Origin: Lachnospiraceae bacterium UBA3282
Lineage (GTDB): Bacteria; Bacillota; Clostridia; Lachnospirales; Lachnospiraceae
Assembly: GCA_002361735.1 (NCBI GenBank)
Contig: DETS01000019.1
Location: 1 to 37,351 of the forward strand
Length of the DNA: 37,351 bases
Reading direction: 5' to 3'
The position numbers and the translations under genes were made by a program. Shown in pieces: positions 23,753-31,339 of the stretch. Below the pieces are notes generated by a model, which saw only the letters and a program-made list of their open reading frames with translations, ran no database searches and was not told the origin of the DNA. Within the stretch, counting starts at the first letter, position 1; every line of letters begins with the position of its first letter.

Positions 23753-24403
23753 ATGGGTATTCATCAATCTTATGCCGTATTCGGCCTCGGCAGATACGGA
23801 CTTGCCGTAGCAAAAGAACTGGTAAACAACGGCGCGGAAGTACTCGCCGTAGATTCGGACGAAGAGCTTGTCAATGCCGCCATCGCCGAAATCCCCTACT
23901 GCAAATGTGCGGATATCACGGAGGCGGAGGTCATTAAGCAGCTTGGCATCGCCAATATCGACGTCGTTGTGATCGCTATGGCGAGCAGTCTCAAGGCCAG
24001 CGTGATGGCAACCATGCTTTGCAAAGAAATCGGCGTCAAAACCGTGATCGCAAAATGCGCCACTGACCTGGACCGCAAAATATTGAGTAAGGTAGGCGCC
24101 GACAGGGTCGTGTTCCCGGAAAGCGAATCCGGCATCCGCCTTGCCAAAAACCTTCTCAGCTCCGGTTTTATGGATATCATGGAGCTTTCCAAGAACGTCT
24201 CCATGGTAGAGCTGCCCGTTAAGCCGGAATGGGAGGGCAAAAGCCTTATGGAATTAAATCTGCGCAAAAAATATACCATCAATGTGGTGGCTATCATCGA
24301 AGATAAAAATGTCCGCATCGACATCGATCCCGAGATGCCGTTACAGGCATCCATGAAAATGATCGTGATCGCCGATACGAACAAGCTGAAAAAACTTGCG
24401 TAA
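23753..24403 (+). CDS. ktrA: KtrA/TrkA-type potassium uptake regulatory protein (RCK)
   Basis: A 216-residue cytosolic gating subunit. Residues about 5-125 form the RCK N domain with the Rossmann motif VFGLGRYGLAVAKELV and the acidic nucleotide-binding residue in AVDSDEE; such domains bind ATP/ADP or NAD(H). Residues about 135-216 form the TrkA-C ligand-binding domain (VELPVKPEWEGKSLMELNLR). Its size and position next to ktrB support one KtrAB unit. The ribosome binding site is GAAAGGAAG. A hairpin terminator follows the stop. Confidence 0.93.
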   Translation: MGIHQSYAVFGLGRYGLAVAKELVNNGAEVLAVDSDEELVNAAIAEIPYCKCADITEAEVIKQLGIANIDVVVIAMASSLKASVMATMLCKEIGVKTVIAKCATDLDRKILSKVGADRVVFPESESGIRLAKNLLSSGFMDIMELSKNVSMVELPVKPEWEGKSLMELNLRKKYTINVVAIIEDKNVRIDIDPEMPLQASMKMIVIADTNKLKKLA

Positions 24404-24421
24404 AGCTTCCCCGCCGGATAC

Positions 24422-24445
24422 CTGTAAAACACCATTTACAGTTTT
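24422..24445 (+). terminator. Intrinsic terminator after ktrA
   Basis: CTGTAAA (24422-24428) and TTTACAG (24435-24441) form a perfect 7-bp stem with a 6-nt loop, followed directly by TTTT (24442-24445). It ends the ktrBA unit and overlaps the last codons of the convergent hydrolase gene. Its U-run is short, so it may be moderate in strength. Confidence 0.6.
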
Positions 24446-25080
24446 AATGCCACATTGATACTGCTATCCAGACTTTCCAGCATCTTTTGGAATGCCTCGC
24501 CGTCGGTCTGATTCCCCACAATGCTGCCGTAATGTGTGGGAATCACTGCTTTCGGCTTGATCTGTGCAATGTACTCCGCCGCCTGCTTTCCATCCATCGT
24601 ATAAAATCCTCCGATGGGAACAAGCGCCACATCGCAGCTTACCTTTTTGATCTCGTCATTCACATCCGTATCCCCTGCCACATAATAACGGGTATCGTCC
24701 AGCGTTACCACATAGCCCTGCCACTTCTTCCCCTTTGTATGAAAGGGTTTCATTTTATTGTAAGCAGGAATCGTCTCGATCACAATGCCGCCCGTCTCAT
24801 GCGTTTCCCCGGGCTGATAAAACAGACAATTCTCCGCTGCGATACCGGACTCGGAAAGCGCCTTCTTTTTCATAGATTCGGGCGCAACAAGAATCGTATC
24901 TTCTTTCTTCAGTTTCGCGACGGATTCCGGCTCAAAGTGATCGTAATGTTCATGTGTGATAAAGATAAAGTCCGCGTCATGCGTTTCGTTCTGAATCAGA
25001 TACGGGTCAAAGTATAGGATTTTCGCGCCTGCGATGCGGATGCTGCTCTGGGTGTTGACGGTAATATTTTCCAAGACCAT
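24436..25080 (-). CDS. Metallo-beta-lactamase-fold hydrolase (UPF0173-like)
   Basis: A 214-residue cytosolic hydrolase of the MBL superfamily. The metal site is complete: THEHYDHFEPES (H-x-H-x-D-H), the AGDTDV aspartate and the PTHYGSIVG histidine. The family is close to UPF0173/YtkL-like enzymes of unknown substrate. It lies 13 nt downstream of the citrate/homocitrate synthase-like gene with a GGGAGGA ribosome binding site, so the two are probably co-transcribed, but the functional link is unclear. Confidence 0.85.
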   Translation of the reverse strand: MVLENITVNTQSSIRIAGAKILYFDPYLIQNETHDADFIFITHEHYDHFEPESVAKLKKEDTILVAPESMKKKALSESGIAAENCLFYQPGETHETGGIVIETIPAYNKMKPFHTKGKKWQGYVVTLDDTRYYVAGDTDVNDEIKKVSCDVALVPIGGFYTMDGKQAAEYIAQIKPKAVIPTHYGSIVGNQTDGEAFQKMLESLDSSINVALKL

Positions 25081-25093
25081 TTGCTTATCCTCC

Positions 25094-26509
25094 CTAATCC
25101 GTCTTCAATGTGATCCCGAGTATCCTGCACCCCTCGTTGATGACCACCAAAAGCTCATCGTCCGTAAGCACGGTTACTCTGCCGCCCTCGTACTCCGCGT
25201 CTACCCATGTTTTCACATAAGCTACCAATTCCGAAGTCTTTTCTACTTTATCGTCATCGGAAAGTCTGAAATAAGTATTGATCCAATGCGCAATGCCCGC
25301 AAGCCCTGAAGTATTTGATACCGCGCAAAGCACAGGTCTGTGCAGGAATTTTTCGGTGTCAAAGATATTGTAAATTTCCTCATTCTTTAACAGACCGTCC
25401 GCATGAATACCTGCCCTTGTAACGTTGAAATTCTTTCCGACAAAAGGCGTTCTCGGCGGAATCTGATATCCTATTTCCTTCTCATAATATTCCGCCAGCT
25501 CCGTAATGACCGTGGTATCCATACCGTTTAATGTTCCCCGCAGCTGCGCATACTCAAATACCATGGCTTCCAGCGGCGTATTACCGGTACGCTCTCCGAT
25601 TCCGAAGATCGACGTATTCACACCGGCACAGCCATAAAGCCAAGCAGTCGTCGAGTTTACCACCGCCTTATAAAAATCGTTGTGACCGTGCCATTCTATC
25701 CACTCATGCGGCACCCCTGCATGTGTATGAAGCGCATAGATGATGCCCTGCACGCTTCTTGGAATGACCGCGCCCGGAAAATTCACTCCATATCCCATGG
25801 TATCGCATGCGCGCACGATGATCGGCAGCCCATACTGCTCCGACAACTTCATCAGTTCCTGGCAAAACGGTACAACATATCCGTAAATATCCGCCCTTGT
25901 GATATCTTCCAAATGACATCTGACACTGATCCCCTCGTCAAGACATTCCTTGACGACAGACAGATAATGCTCCATCGCCTGTTTTCTCGTCATCTTAAGC
26001 TTAAAGAAAATATGATAATCCGAGCAGCTCACCAGGATTCCCGTCTGCTTCATGCCGATATCTTTTACCAGCTTAAAGTCCTCTTTATTTGCCCGAATCC
26101 ACGAAGTAACCTCCGGAAACCGATAGCCGCGCTCCATACACTTATAGACCGCATCTCTGTCCTTTTTGCTGTATAAGAAAAACTCGCTCTGACGTATCAT
26201 ACCGTTTGGACCGCCGAGTCTGTGCAGATAATCGTAAATCGTCACAATCTGTTCCGTACTGTAAGGCGCCCTCGACTGCTGCCCGTCTCTGAAAGTTGTG
26301 TCCGTGATCCAGATCTCCTTTGGCATATTATGCGGAACGACCCTGTCGTTAAAAGGTATTTTGGGTATCTCATCATAAGGGAACATATTTCTGAACGCAT
26401 TCGGCTTTTCCACATCCTGAAGCTGATACATATGCTCCTCAATCTGTAACAGATTATTATGTTCATTCATCGAAACGGGACGATTTTCAAAATATTTGGC
26501 ATCTGCCAT
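25094..26509 (-). CDS. Re-type citrate synthase / homocitrate synthase-like enzyme
   Basis: A 471-residue enzyme of the DRE-TIM family (isopropylmalate, homocitrate and Re-citrate synthases) that condenses acetyl-CoA with a 2-oxoacid. The N-terminal motif ITDTTFRDGQQSRAPYS carries the catalytic Arg-Asp pair. Further motifs are CHLEDITRADIYGYVVPF, RACDTMGYGVNFPG, the metal-binding EWHGHNDFYKAVVNST and the glycine-rich GIGERTGNTPLEAMV. The length and the QSEFFLYSKKDRDAVYKCMERGYRFPEVTSWIRA-type region (about 110-140) fit Clostridium kluyveri-type Re-citrate synthase better than LeuA, from memory of that family. The start at 26509 is chosen because the ATG at 26521 directly abuts AAAGGAG. No other TCA or leucine genes are nearby, so the product is not certain. 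Confidence 0.8.
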   Translation of the reverse strand: MADAKYFENRPVSMNEHNNLLQIEEHMYQLQDVEKPNAFRNMFPYDEIPKIPFNDRVVPHNMPKEIWITDTTFRDGQQSRAPYSTEQIVTIYDYLHRLGGPNGMIRQSEFFLYSKKDRDAVYKCMERGYRFPEVTSWIRANKEDFKLVKDIGMKQTGILVSCSDYHIFFKLKMTRKQAMEHYLSVVKECLDEGISVRCHLEDITRADIYGYVVPFCQELMKLSEQYGLPIIVRACDTMGYGVNFPGAVIPRSVQGIIYALHTHAGVPHEWIEWHGHNDFYKAVVNSTTAWLYGCAGVNTSIFGIGERTGNTPLEAMVFEYAQLRGTLNGMDTTVITELAEYYEKEIGYQIPPRTPFVGKNFNVTRAGIHADGLLKNEEIYNIFDTEKFLHRPVLCAVSNTSGLAGIAHWINTYFRLSDDDKVEKTSELVAYVKTWVDAEYEGGRVTVLTDDELLVVINEGCRILGITLKTD

Positions 26510-26547
26510 GGCGCAATACATCTCCTTTCCCTATATAACACGTCTGC

Positions 26548-26565
26548 ATTATTGTATACAATAAT
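26548..26565. promoter_or_regulatory. Perfect 18-bp palindromic operator
   Basis: ATTATTGTATACAATAAT is a perfect palindrome covering the -10 of the citrate-synthase promoter and part of its spacer. The TTGTATACAA core resembles GntR/FadR-type operators. No regulator gene is in the window. Confidence 0.65.
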
Positions 26566-26579
26566 ACGCTCTATGTCAA
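26551..26579 (-). promoter_or_regulatory. Promoter of the Re-citrate synthase operon
   Basis: On the minus strand, a perfect -35 TTGACA (26579-26574), a 17-bp spacer and -10 TACAAT (26556-26551), about 42 bp before the start codon. The strength of the match and the overlapping palindrome suggest a strong, repressible promoter. Confidence 0.75.
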
Positions 26580-26662
26580 TATAAACTCGTCCATATCTTT
26601 TTGGGTGCTTCCTCTCCTCAAAACAGACAGCCACCAAGTACATCTTCTCGCTCCAAAAAGGA

Positions 26663-26691
26663 TCGTAAAAATGCTTGCGATGCGTTATAAT
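26663..26691 (+). promoter_or_regulatory. Candidate promoter of the methyltransferase-hydrolase fusion gene
   Basis: A perfect -10 TATAAT (26686-26691) lies 30 bp before the ATG at 26722. The hexamer 17 bp upstream, TCGTAA (26663-26668), is a poor -35, so the promoter is either weak or needs an activator. Confidence 0.38.
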
Positions 26692-26721
26692 AAAATCACT
26701 GACGTGAAGGAGATATTGCAA

Positions 26722-28386
26722 ATGAAATTATATCAAACAGCTGCTCTTGTCATCCTTGCCTTATTTTATACCGCCTACTTTACCAAGATGATATTGCAGG
26801 CAAAAAAGGGCGTAAAAACAAACCAGATGGCAAAAGGAAACAAACCGCGGAAGCTGATTATCATTGAAAGTCTGCTGAAAATGGCAACCTACTGCATCAT
26901 TCCCGTCGAAACAGTCAGCATCCTTTATGACCTTCGCATGTGGAAATCCCCTGCTTCCCGTATCGGCATCATCATTGCCGCCCTTGGCGTTTTTATCTTT
27001 GTCATTGCCATGACCACCATGCGGGACAGCTGGCGGGCAGGCATTCCCGAAAAGGATAAGACCGCGCTTGTCACAAGCGGCATTTATCGTTTCAGCCGTA
27101 ATCCCGCCTTTCTCGGATTCGACTTCATGTATCTTGGCATCCTTATCTCCTTTTTCAATTACCTGCATCTGCTGTTTGCGGTGTTTGCGATGGTGATGCT
27201 TCATTTGCAGATCTTACAGGAAGAATCGTTTCTGACTGCCGCTTTTGGGGAACCATACCTCGAATATAAAAGACGGACCGGAAGATACTTTATCATTGAC
27301 AGAGCTTACGGGAAAAACCCCAAACGGATCCTCATTGTTTCCATCTTTCTCTGCGCCGCTTTGGGATTGGTCGGACTGATGATCTACGGCAATTCCCGAA
27401 TGCAGAAACTGCCGCAGCTTACCTTTGCCGAATCGCTTGCCTACACGACGAAACATAATCCTGACGCCGTGATAACCGCCGGTATCATCAAAGACGGACA
27501 AGTATCTTTTCGGGTATACGGAGAAGACGGCAGAGAACTTCCCGCCGCCCTTCATACCTATGAAATCGGTTCTCTGACCAAAACCTTTACCGCCGCCCTC
27601 ATCAATAAAGCAGTCAGCGAGGGGCGCATTGACCTTGAAGACACAATAGACAACTACCTGCCGCTCCCAAACGGCAATCCGTATCCGACCGTCAGGGAAC
27701 TTTTGACACACACATCGGGTTATCGCGGCTATTATTTTGAAACTCCGATGATAGAAAATTTTATGATCGGCAGAAATGATTTTTACGGCATTACAAGGAA
27801 AACGATTGTTGACCAATTAAGTCAATTAAGCATGGATCAGAACCATTACGACTTTACCTATTCCAATTACGGATACGCCGTTTTAGGGCTTGTGCTGGAA
27901 GACGTGTATGATACGGATTACACGACTCTGGTAAATGACTTTGCACAAAACGATCTGGGGCTGACAAACACAAAAATCTCCGACCAGAACGGAGACCTTG
28001 ACAACTATTGGGTTTGGAAAACAAATGACGCCTACTTGTCGGCAGGCGCCATTACCTCTAATATTTCCGATATGCTTTCCTATGCGCAGATGCAGCTTAA
28101 CGGCGATCCACATTTCGCCGACTGCCACCAAACGCTTGCCACCATCAACGTTTCCAATGCGTCATATGAGTCCATGGGCATCCGTATGGATGAAATCGGC
28201 ATGGCGTGGATTCTTGATACAGAAAACGGCATCATCTGGCATAATGGTGGCACGGGGGATTATAACAGCTACCTGGGTTTTCATCCTGAATCCCAAACGG
28301 CAGTCGTCATCTTATCAAATCTTCCGCCAAGTTACAGGATTCCGGCTACCGTGCTGGGAGTGAAGTTACTGGAGGAGATCAGGTGA
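26722..28386 (+). CDS. Fusion: isoprenylcysteine methyltransferase-like membrane domain plus class C beta-lactamase-like serine hydrolase
   Basis: A 554-residue protein with two parts. Residues about 1-200 are a polytopic membrane domain of the ICMT/PEMT-like methyltransferase type, with GIYRFSRNPAFLGF and a C-terminal FGEPYLEYKRRTGRYF; the RNPxxLG and EEsFL segments are family hallmarks. After another helix (about 205-225), residues about 230-554 form a class C beta-lactamase/penicillin-binding-protein-like hydrolase: SLTK with Ser284, LLTHTSGYRGY, Y380-S-N382, and HNGG at 507-510 in the position of KTG. The hydrolase is probably on the outside and the methyltransferase site at the membrane. 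The start at 26722 has AAGGAG about 10 nt upstream. Substrates are unknown; a cell-envelope lipid or peptide is a guess. Confidence 0.85.
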   Translation: MKLYQTAALVILALFYTAYFTKMILQAKKGVKTNQMAKGNKPRKLIIIESLLKMATYCIIPVETVSILYDLRMWKSPASRIGIIIAALGVFIFVIAMTTMRDSWRAGIPEKDKTALVTSGIYRFSRNPAFLGFDFMYLGILISFFNYLHLLFAVFAMVMLHLQILQEESFLTAAFGEPYLEYKRRTGRYFIIDRAYGKNPKRILIVSIFLCAALGLVGLMIYGNSRMQKLPQLTFAESLAYTTKHNPDAVITAGIIKDGQVSFRVYGEDGRELPAALHTYEIGSLTKTFTAALINKAVSEGRIDLEDTIDNYLPLPNGNPYPTVRELLTHTSGYRGYYFETPMIENFMIGRNDFYGITRKTIVDQLSQLSMDQNHYDFTYSNYGYAVLGLVLEDVYDTDYTTLVNDFAQNDLGLTNTKISDQNGDLDNYWVWKTNDAYLSAGAITSNISDMLSYAQMQLNGDPHFADCHQTLATINVSNASYESMGIRMDEIGMAWILDTENGIIWHNGGTGDYNSYLGFHPESQTAVVILSNLPPSYRIPATVLGVKLLEEIR

Positions 28387-28407
28387 TTTTTGCTCCTATT
28401 TATCTCC

Positions 28408-28884
28408 TTATTTCACCCAAACGTCAACCTCATCCTCAGAAGGCTCCTCATAACCTCCCTCAACTTTTCTCAAAAGATTTTCATCCACAAAATAAGCGTT
28501 GCCCTCCCCTGCGGAAACGGCACGGTTCCGTTTCTCGATGCGCCTGCGCCATTCCTCGTCGCTTATGTCTATCAGGTGCAGTTCGCAGGGAATACCCCGC
28601 TGCCTGTACAGCTCTTTTGCGTAATCGCGGTGCTCTTTTGTCCAGAAACCGCAGTCCAGCAGCACATCCGCTCCCGCCTGCAATATTTCAAATGATTTAT
28701 CAAAAATATACTGCTGTACGTTACGCACATATTCGTCGTGTTTTTCACCCGCATACTGCCCGAAAACCGCGAGCATGATCTCGTCCACCGAGAGCAGGAC
28801 CGCATTGCCTTCCGCCCGCAGTTTATTTGCATAGGTGCTTTTCCCAACACATATTTTGCCGCATATCAGAACTACTTTGGACAT
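28408..28884 (-). CDS. Small P-loop kinase-like protein (AAA_33/zeta-toxin fold)
   Basis: A 158-residue soluble nucleotide-binding protein with Walker A GKICVGKST near the N-terminus, SVDEIML as a likely catalytic or Mg2+ Asp, and LLDCGFWTKEHRDYAKEL, as in small-molecule or zeta-like kinases. The C-terminus is acidic (SEDEVDVWV). The start at 28884 (ATG) is chosen over a TTG at 28890, which is too near the AAAGGAG site. It lies 24 nt downstream of the lipoprotein gene. No antitoxin-like partner is visible, so a housekeeping or resistance-type phosphotransferase is more likely than a toxin. The substrate is unknown. Confidence 0.8.
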   Translation of the reverse strand: MSKVVLICGKICVGKSTYANKLRAEGNAVLLSVDEIMLAVFGQYAGEKHDEYVRNVQQYIFDKSFEILQAGADVLLDCGFWTKEHRDYAKELYRQRGIPCELHLIDISDEEWRRRIEKRNRAVSAGEGNAYFVDENLLRKVEGGYEEPSEDEVDVWVK

Positions 28885-28908
28885 ATCCAATCTCCTTTAT
28901 TGCATCAT

Positions 28909-31287
28909 TTACGATACGGATTCTTCCCCGTCATCATCAGAAGCCTCAAACTGCTCCCTCGCCGCCTCAAACAGATTATGAAGGTAAGGGTAATCCCATA
29001 GATCCGCGCCTACGTTAGGAATTGTACCGTCATCGCTCCAGCCCATGCCCGGCTTGCCGCCGTAATCGGTAAAACTGGCCGCCACATAGCGAACGGTATT
29101 TAAAAGAACTGTGTTCGGTTCCTGCTTACGCACCCCGATCACTTCCGACATATTGACATTGTCAAACTTAAAGAAATCCACATACTCAACAATCTCTTCT
29201 CCCGTATCATACACAAAGGAATACCCGTACAAATCGCAGCCATCCTCCATATGATACTTTTCAAACGCAAGGTTCGACACTCTTTCCGCGCAAAGTTCTT
29301 CACTGCACCGCTTCGCTTCCGCCTGAAACGCTTCCCAGTCTTCCGGTTCATGAAAGGGATTTTTCCCCACGGGATTCGTGACAGGCAGACTATGGATCTG
29401 GTTCTCTTCCTCCCAAAACGCATATGTCACATCGTCATCCAGAAAATAATAGGAAAACCCATACGGCTGCTCGATCTGAAAACTCCCCTCGGAGCGCAGA
29501 CCGCCCCTGGAAAGCGGATCTTTAGGGATATAGCTAATCTCAGGAATCAGTACCGTCTCCCCGACCGGCAGATAATCCGGATCCTTCGGCGCATCCTCCG
29601 CTCTTATGATAGACATCCATTCGTACCCGCTTCCGTAAAAACGTTCACTGATCCGCCAGAGACAATCTCCTTTCTGCACCTCATATTCCGTCATCTTTTC
29701 GCCTATGAGCTTAATATAATCTTCCTGATCCGCCCACTCCGACAACTTCTGAACAGGCGCAAAAGTATCGCTCCTTTCCCGCTTAGACTTTTCTTCCTGC
29801 TCTTCCTCTGTCAAGCCGTTTGCCACCGCCCGTTTGCTGTTTAATACCTCTTTTTCCGTCTTACGTTCAAACTGCTCCGTCTGCGGGTTCCAGAGCAGAT
29901 AAGTGGGCGACGTATAATCCTCCTCCACCGGCTTTGCACCGCTCGCATGAGCCGGCGCACCGACCCGCATATCCGCGTAACCGTCCCCATTTAAATCCGG
30001 ATAAGTGATCGTATCCGGTAGCTCAATGCTTAAGGATACCCTGCGCTCCTGCAGCACTTTACCGGTCTCTAAATCCGTCACCGTCATGTCGAAAGGTTCA
30101 TCCATACAAAAGCCGTTCAGGAGATAGTAGCGAAGTTCCTTTTTCCCTTCTTCCTCTGATGTGTCCATTTCATCCGTGAAAGTCTCCCCATCTCTTTCCG
30201 TCAGAGAAGCGGCCGCGGAAATAATGTTTTCTTTCCTGAAGTCATACAAATAATCGTCAACCGATTCCACTACTTCCTCATCATCCTCTGAAAGCAAAAA
30301 GTGCAGGGAAAGCATCCTGCCATCCTCCGTAAGCGGCAATTCATAATCCGCCTCCATAAGCAGGCCAAAATAACTCATGATCCCCTCGTCCCCGGCAGAC
30401 AGCCAATTCTCGTCGATTCCACGGACCTCCCGAAAGCTGCGCTTTGGATCCTCCATCTCGGTCAGCCGCTCCTCATGATCGATCCAGTACAGGTTTTCCT
30501 CATCCAACCCCCAGCCGCTCGAATATTCGCCATAACGCTGAAAAAAATCCTCAAATACATACTCGAGAGTCTCATCATCATCCATTGGCATATTCAATAA
30601 GGTAAGCCCAAATGCCGTCCGATCCTTCAAAAAGAGGTTGATCTTCGAATTCCGATTCTGTAGATAGCCGTACTCATAACCGTCCTCCTCTTTCAGCGTC
30701 TCCTGTATAAATTGAACCATCTTGCCGCGGTCCACGCCCCATACTCTCAGAGGATGTCCATTCGTATCAAATTCTCTTTTCAAACTTTGGTACAGATCGA
30801 GAACATGGTCATTTTCTGCCAAGGGGAAGGTATAGTACAGAAAACGAAGCAAGCCATCCTCCGTTTCCTGCTTGGCCGCTTCGTCAAACGCCGTTTCCAT
30901 TTCCGCCAGGGAATTGTAATACCGCCATGTGATATCCGCCTCTCCCGCAAACTGAAAAATCGCCGGTTCATCCCAGCCGTCGCTCAGCCTTTCCCCCTGA
31001 TAATCCGTCACCGTAATCTCCGCGCCGGCATAAGGACTTGCGGAAGTATGTTCATACAGATACCCGCCAAGCTCCTGCACCATGCAGCTGTCATGCTCTA
31101 CAGGCCATTCTCGGGGTTCTTCCTTTGTTTCAGGGTCTGACTGATCTTCCTTGGATTCGGTACTTTGCATATCACCCTCGTTTTCAACACGATGCGGTTT
31201 TTCTGCATTTTCCGACGGTGCGCCGCAGGCTGTAAGCAGCAGACTAAGTACGGCAATCCTGATGATGCGGTATAAATCTTTTTTCAT
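28909..31287 (-). CDS. Large LysM lipoprotein
   Basis: A 792-residue lipoprotein. The start at 31287 gives a type II signal sequence, MKKDLYRIIRIAVLSLLLTAC, with the lipid-anchored Cys at position 21, followed by a Ser/Glu-rich linker. The long middle region is not recognised. At about 428-440 there is a calcium-type DLNGDGYADMRVG followed by YLLWNPQTEQFER, as in FG-GAP/XAC2610-like proteins. At about 530-580 a LysM domain (YEVQKGDCLWRISERFYG, then LPVGETVLIP) should bind peptidoglycan. The C-terminal 200 residues are another unassigned domain. It follows the histidine kinase gene by 52 nt and could be its output or sensor partner, but this is only context. Confidence 0.8.
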   Translation of the reverse strand: MKKDLYRIIRIAVLSLLLTACGAPSENAEKPHRVENEGDMQSTESKEDQSDPETKEEPREWPVEHDSCMVQELGGYLYEHTSASPYAGAEITVTDYQGERLSDGWDEPAIFQFAGEADITWRYYNSLAEMETAFDEAAKQETEDGLLRFLYYTFPLAENDHVLDLYQSLKREFDTNGHPLRVWGVDRGKMVQFIQETLKEEDGYEYGYLQNRNSKINLFLKDRTAFGLTLLNMPMDDDETLEYVFEDFFQRYGEYSSGWGLDEENLYWIDHEERLTEMEDPKRSFREVRGIDENWLSAGDEGIMSYFGLLMEADYELPLTEDGRMLSLHFLLSEDDEEVVESVDDYLYDFRKENIISAAASLTERDGETFTDEMDTSEEEGKKELRYYLLNGFCMDEPFDMTVTDLETGKVLQERRVSLSIELPDTITYPDLNGDGYADMRVGAPAHASGAKPVEEDYTSPTYLLWNPQTEQFERKTEKEVLNSKRAVANGLTEEEQEEKSKRERSDTFAPVQKLSEWADQEDYIKLIGEKMTEYEVQKGDCLWRISERFYGSGYEWMSIIRAEDAPKDPDYLPVGETVLIPEISYIPKDPLSRGGLRSEGSFQIEQPYGFSYYFLDDDVTYAFWEEENQIHSLPVTNPVGKNPFHEPEDWEAFQAEAKRCSEELCAERVSNLAFEKYHMEDGCDLYGYSFVYDTGEEIVEYVDFFKFDNVNMSEVIGVRKQEPNTVLLNTVRYVAASFTDYGGKPGMGWSDDGTIPNVGADLWDYPYLHNLFEAAREQFEASDDDGEESVS

Positions 31288-31339
31288 AGCATGTCCTTTC
31301 GGCTGACGGGCTGCCGGATTCACTTTTTTCTTTCTCCGC

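Noticed and set aside
28408..28884. Zeta-type toxin
   Set aside because: The P-loop fold fits, but no epsilon-like antitoxin gene is adjacent and the size and acidic tail suit a general small kinase.
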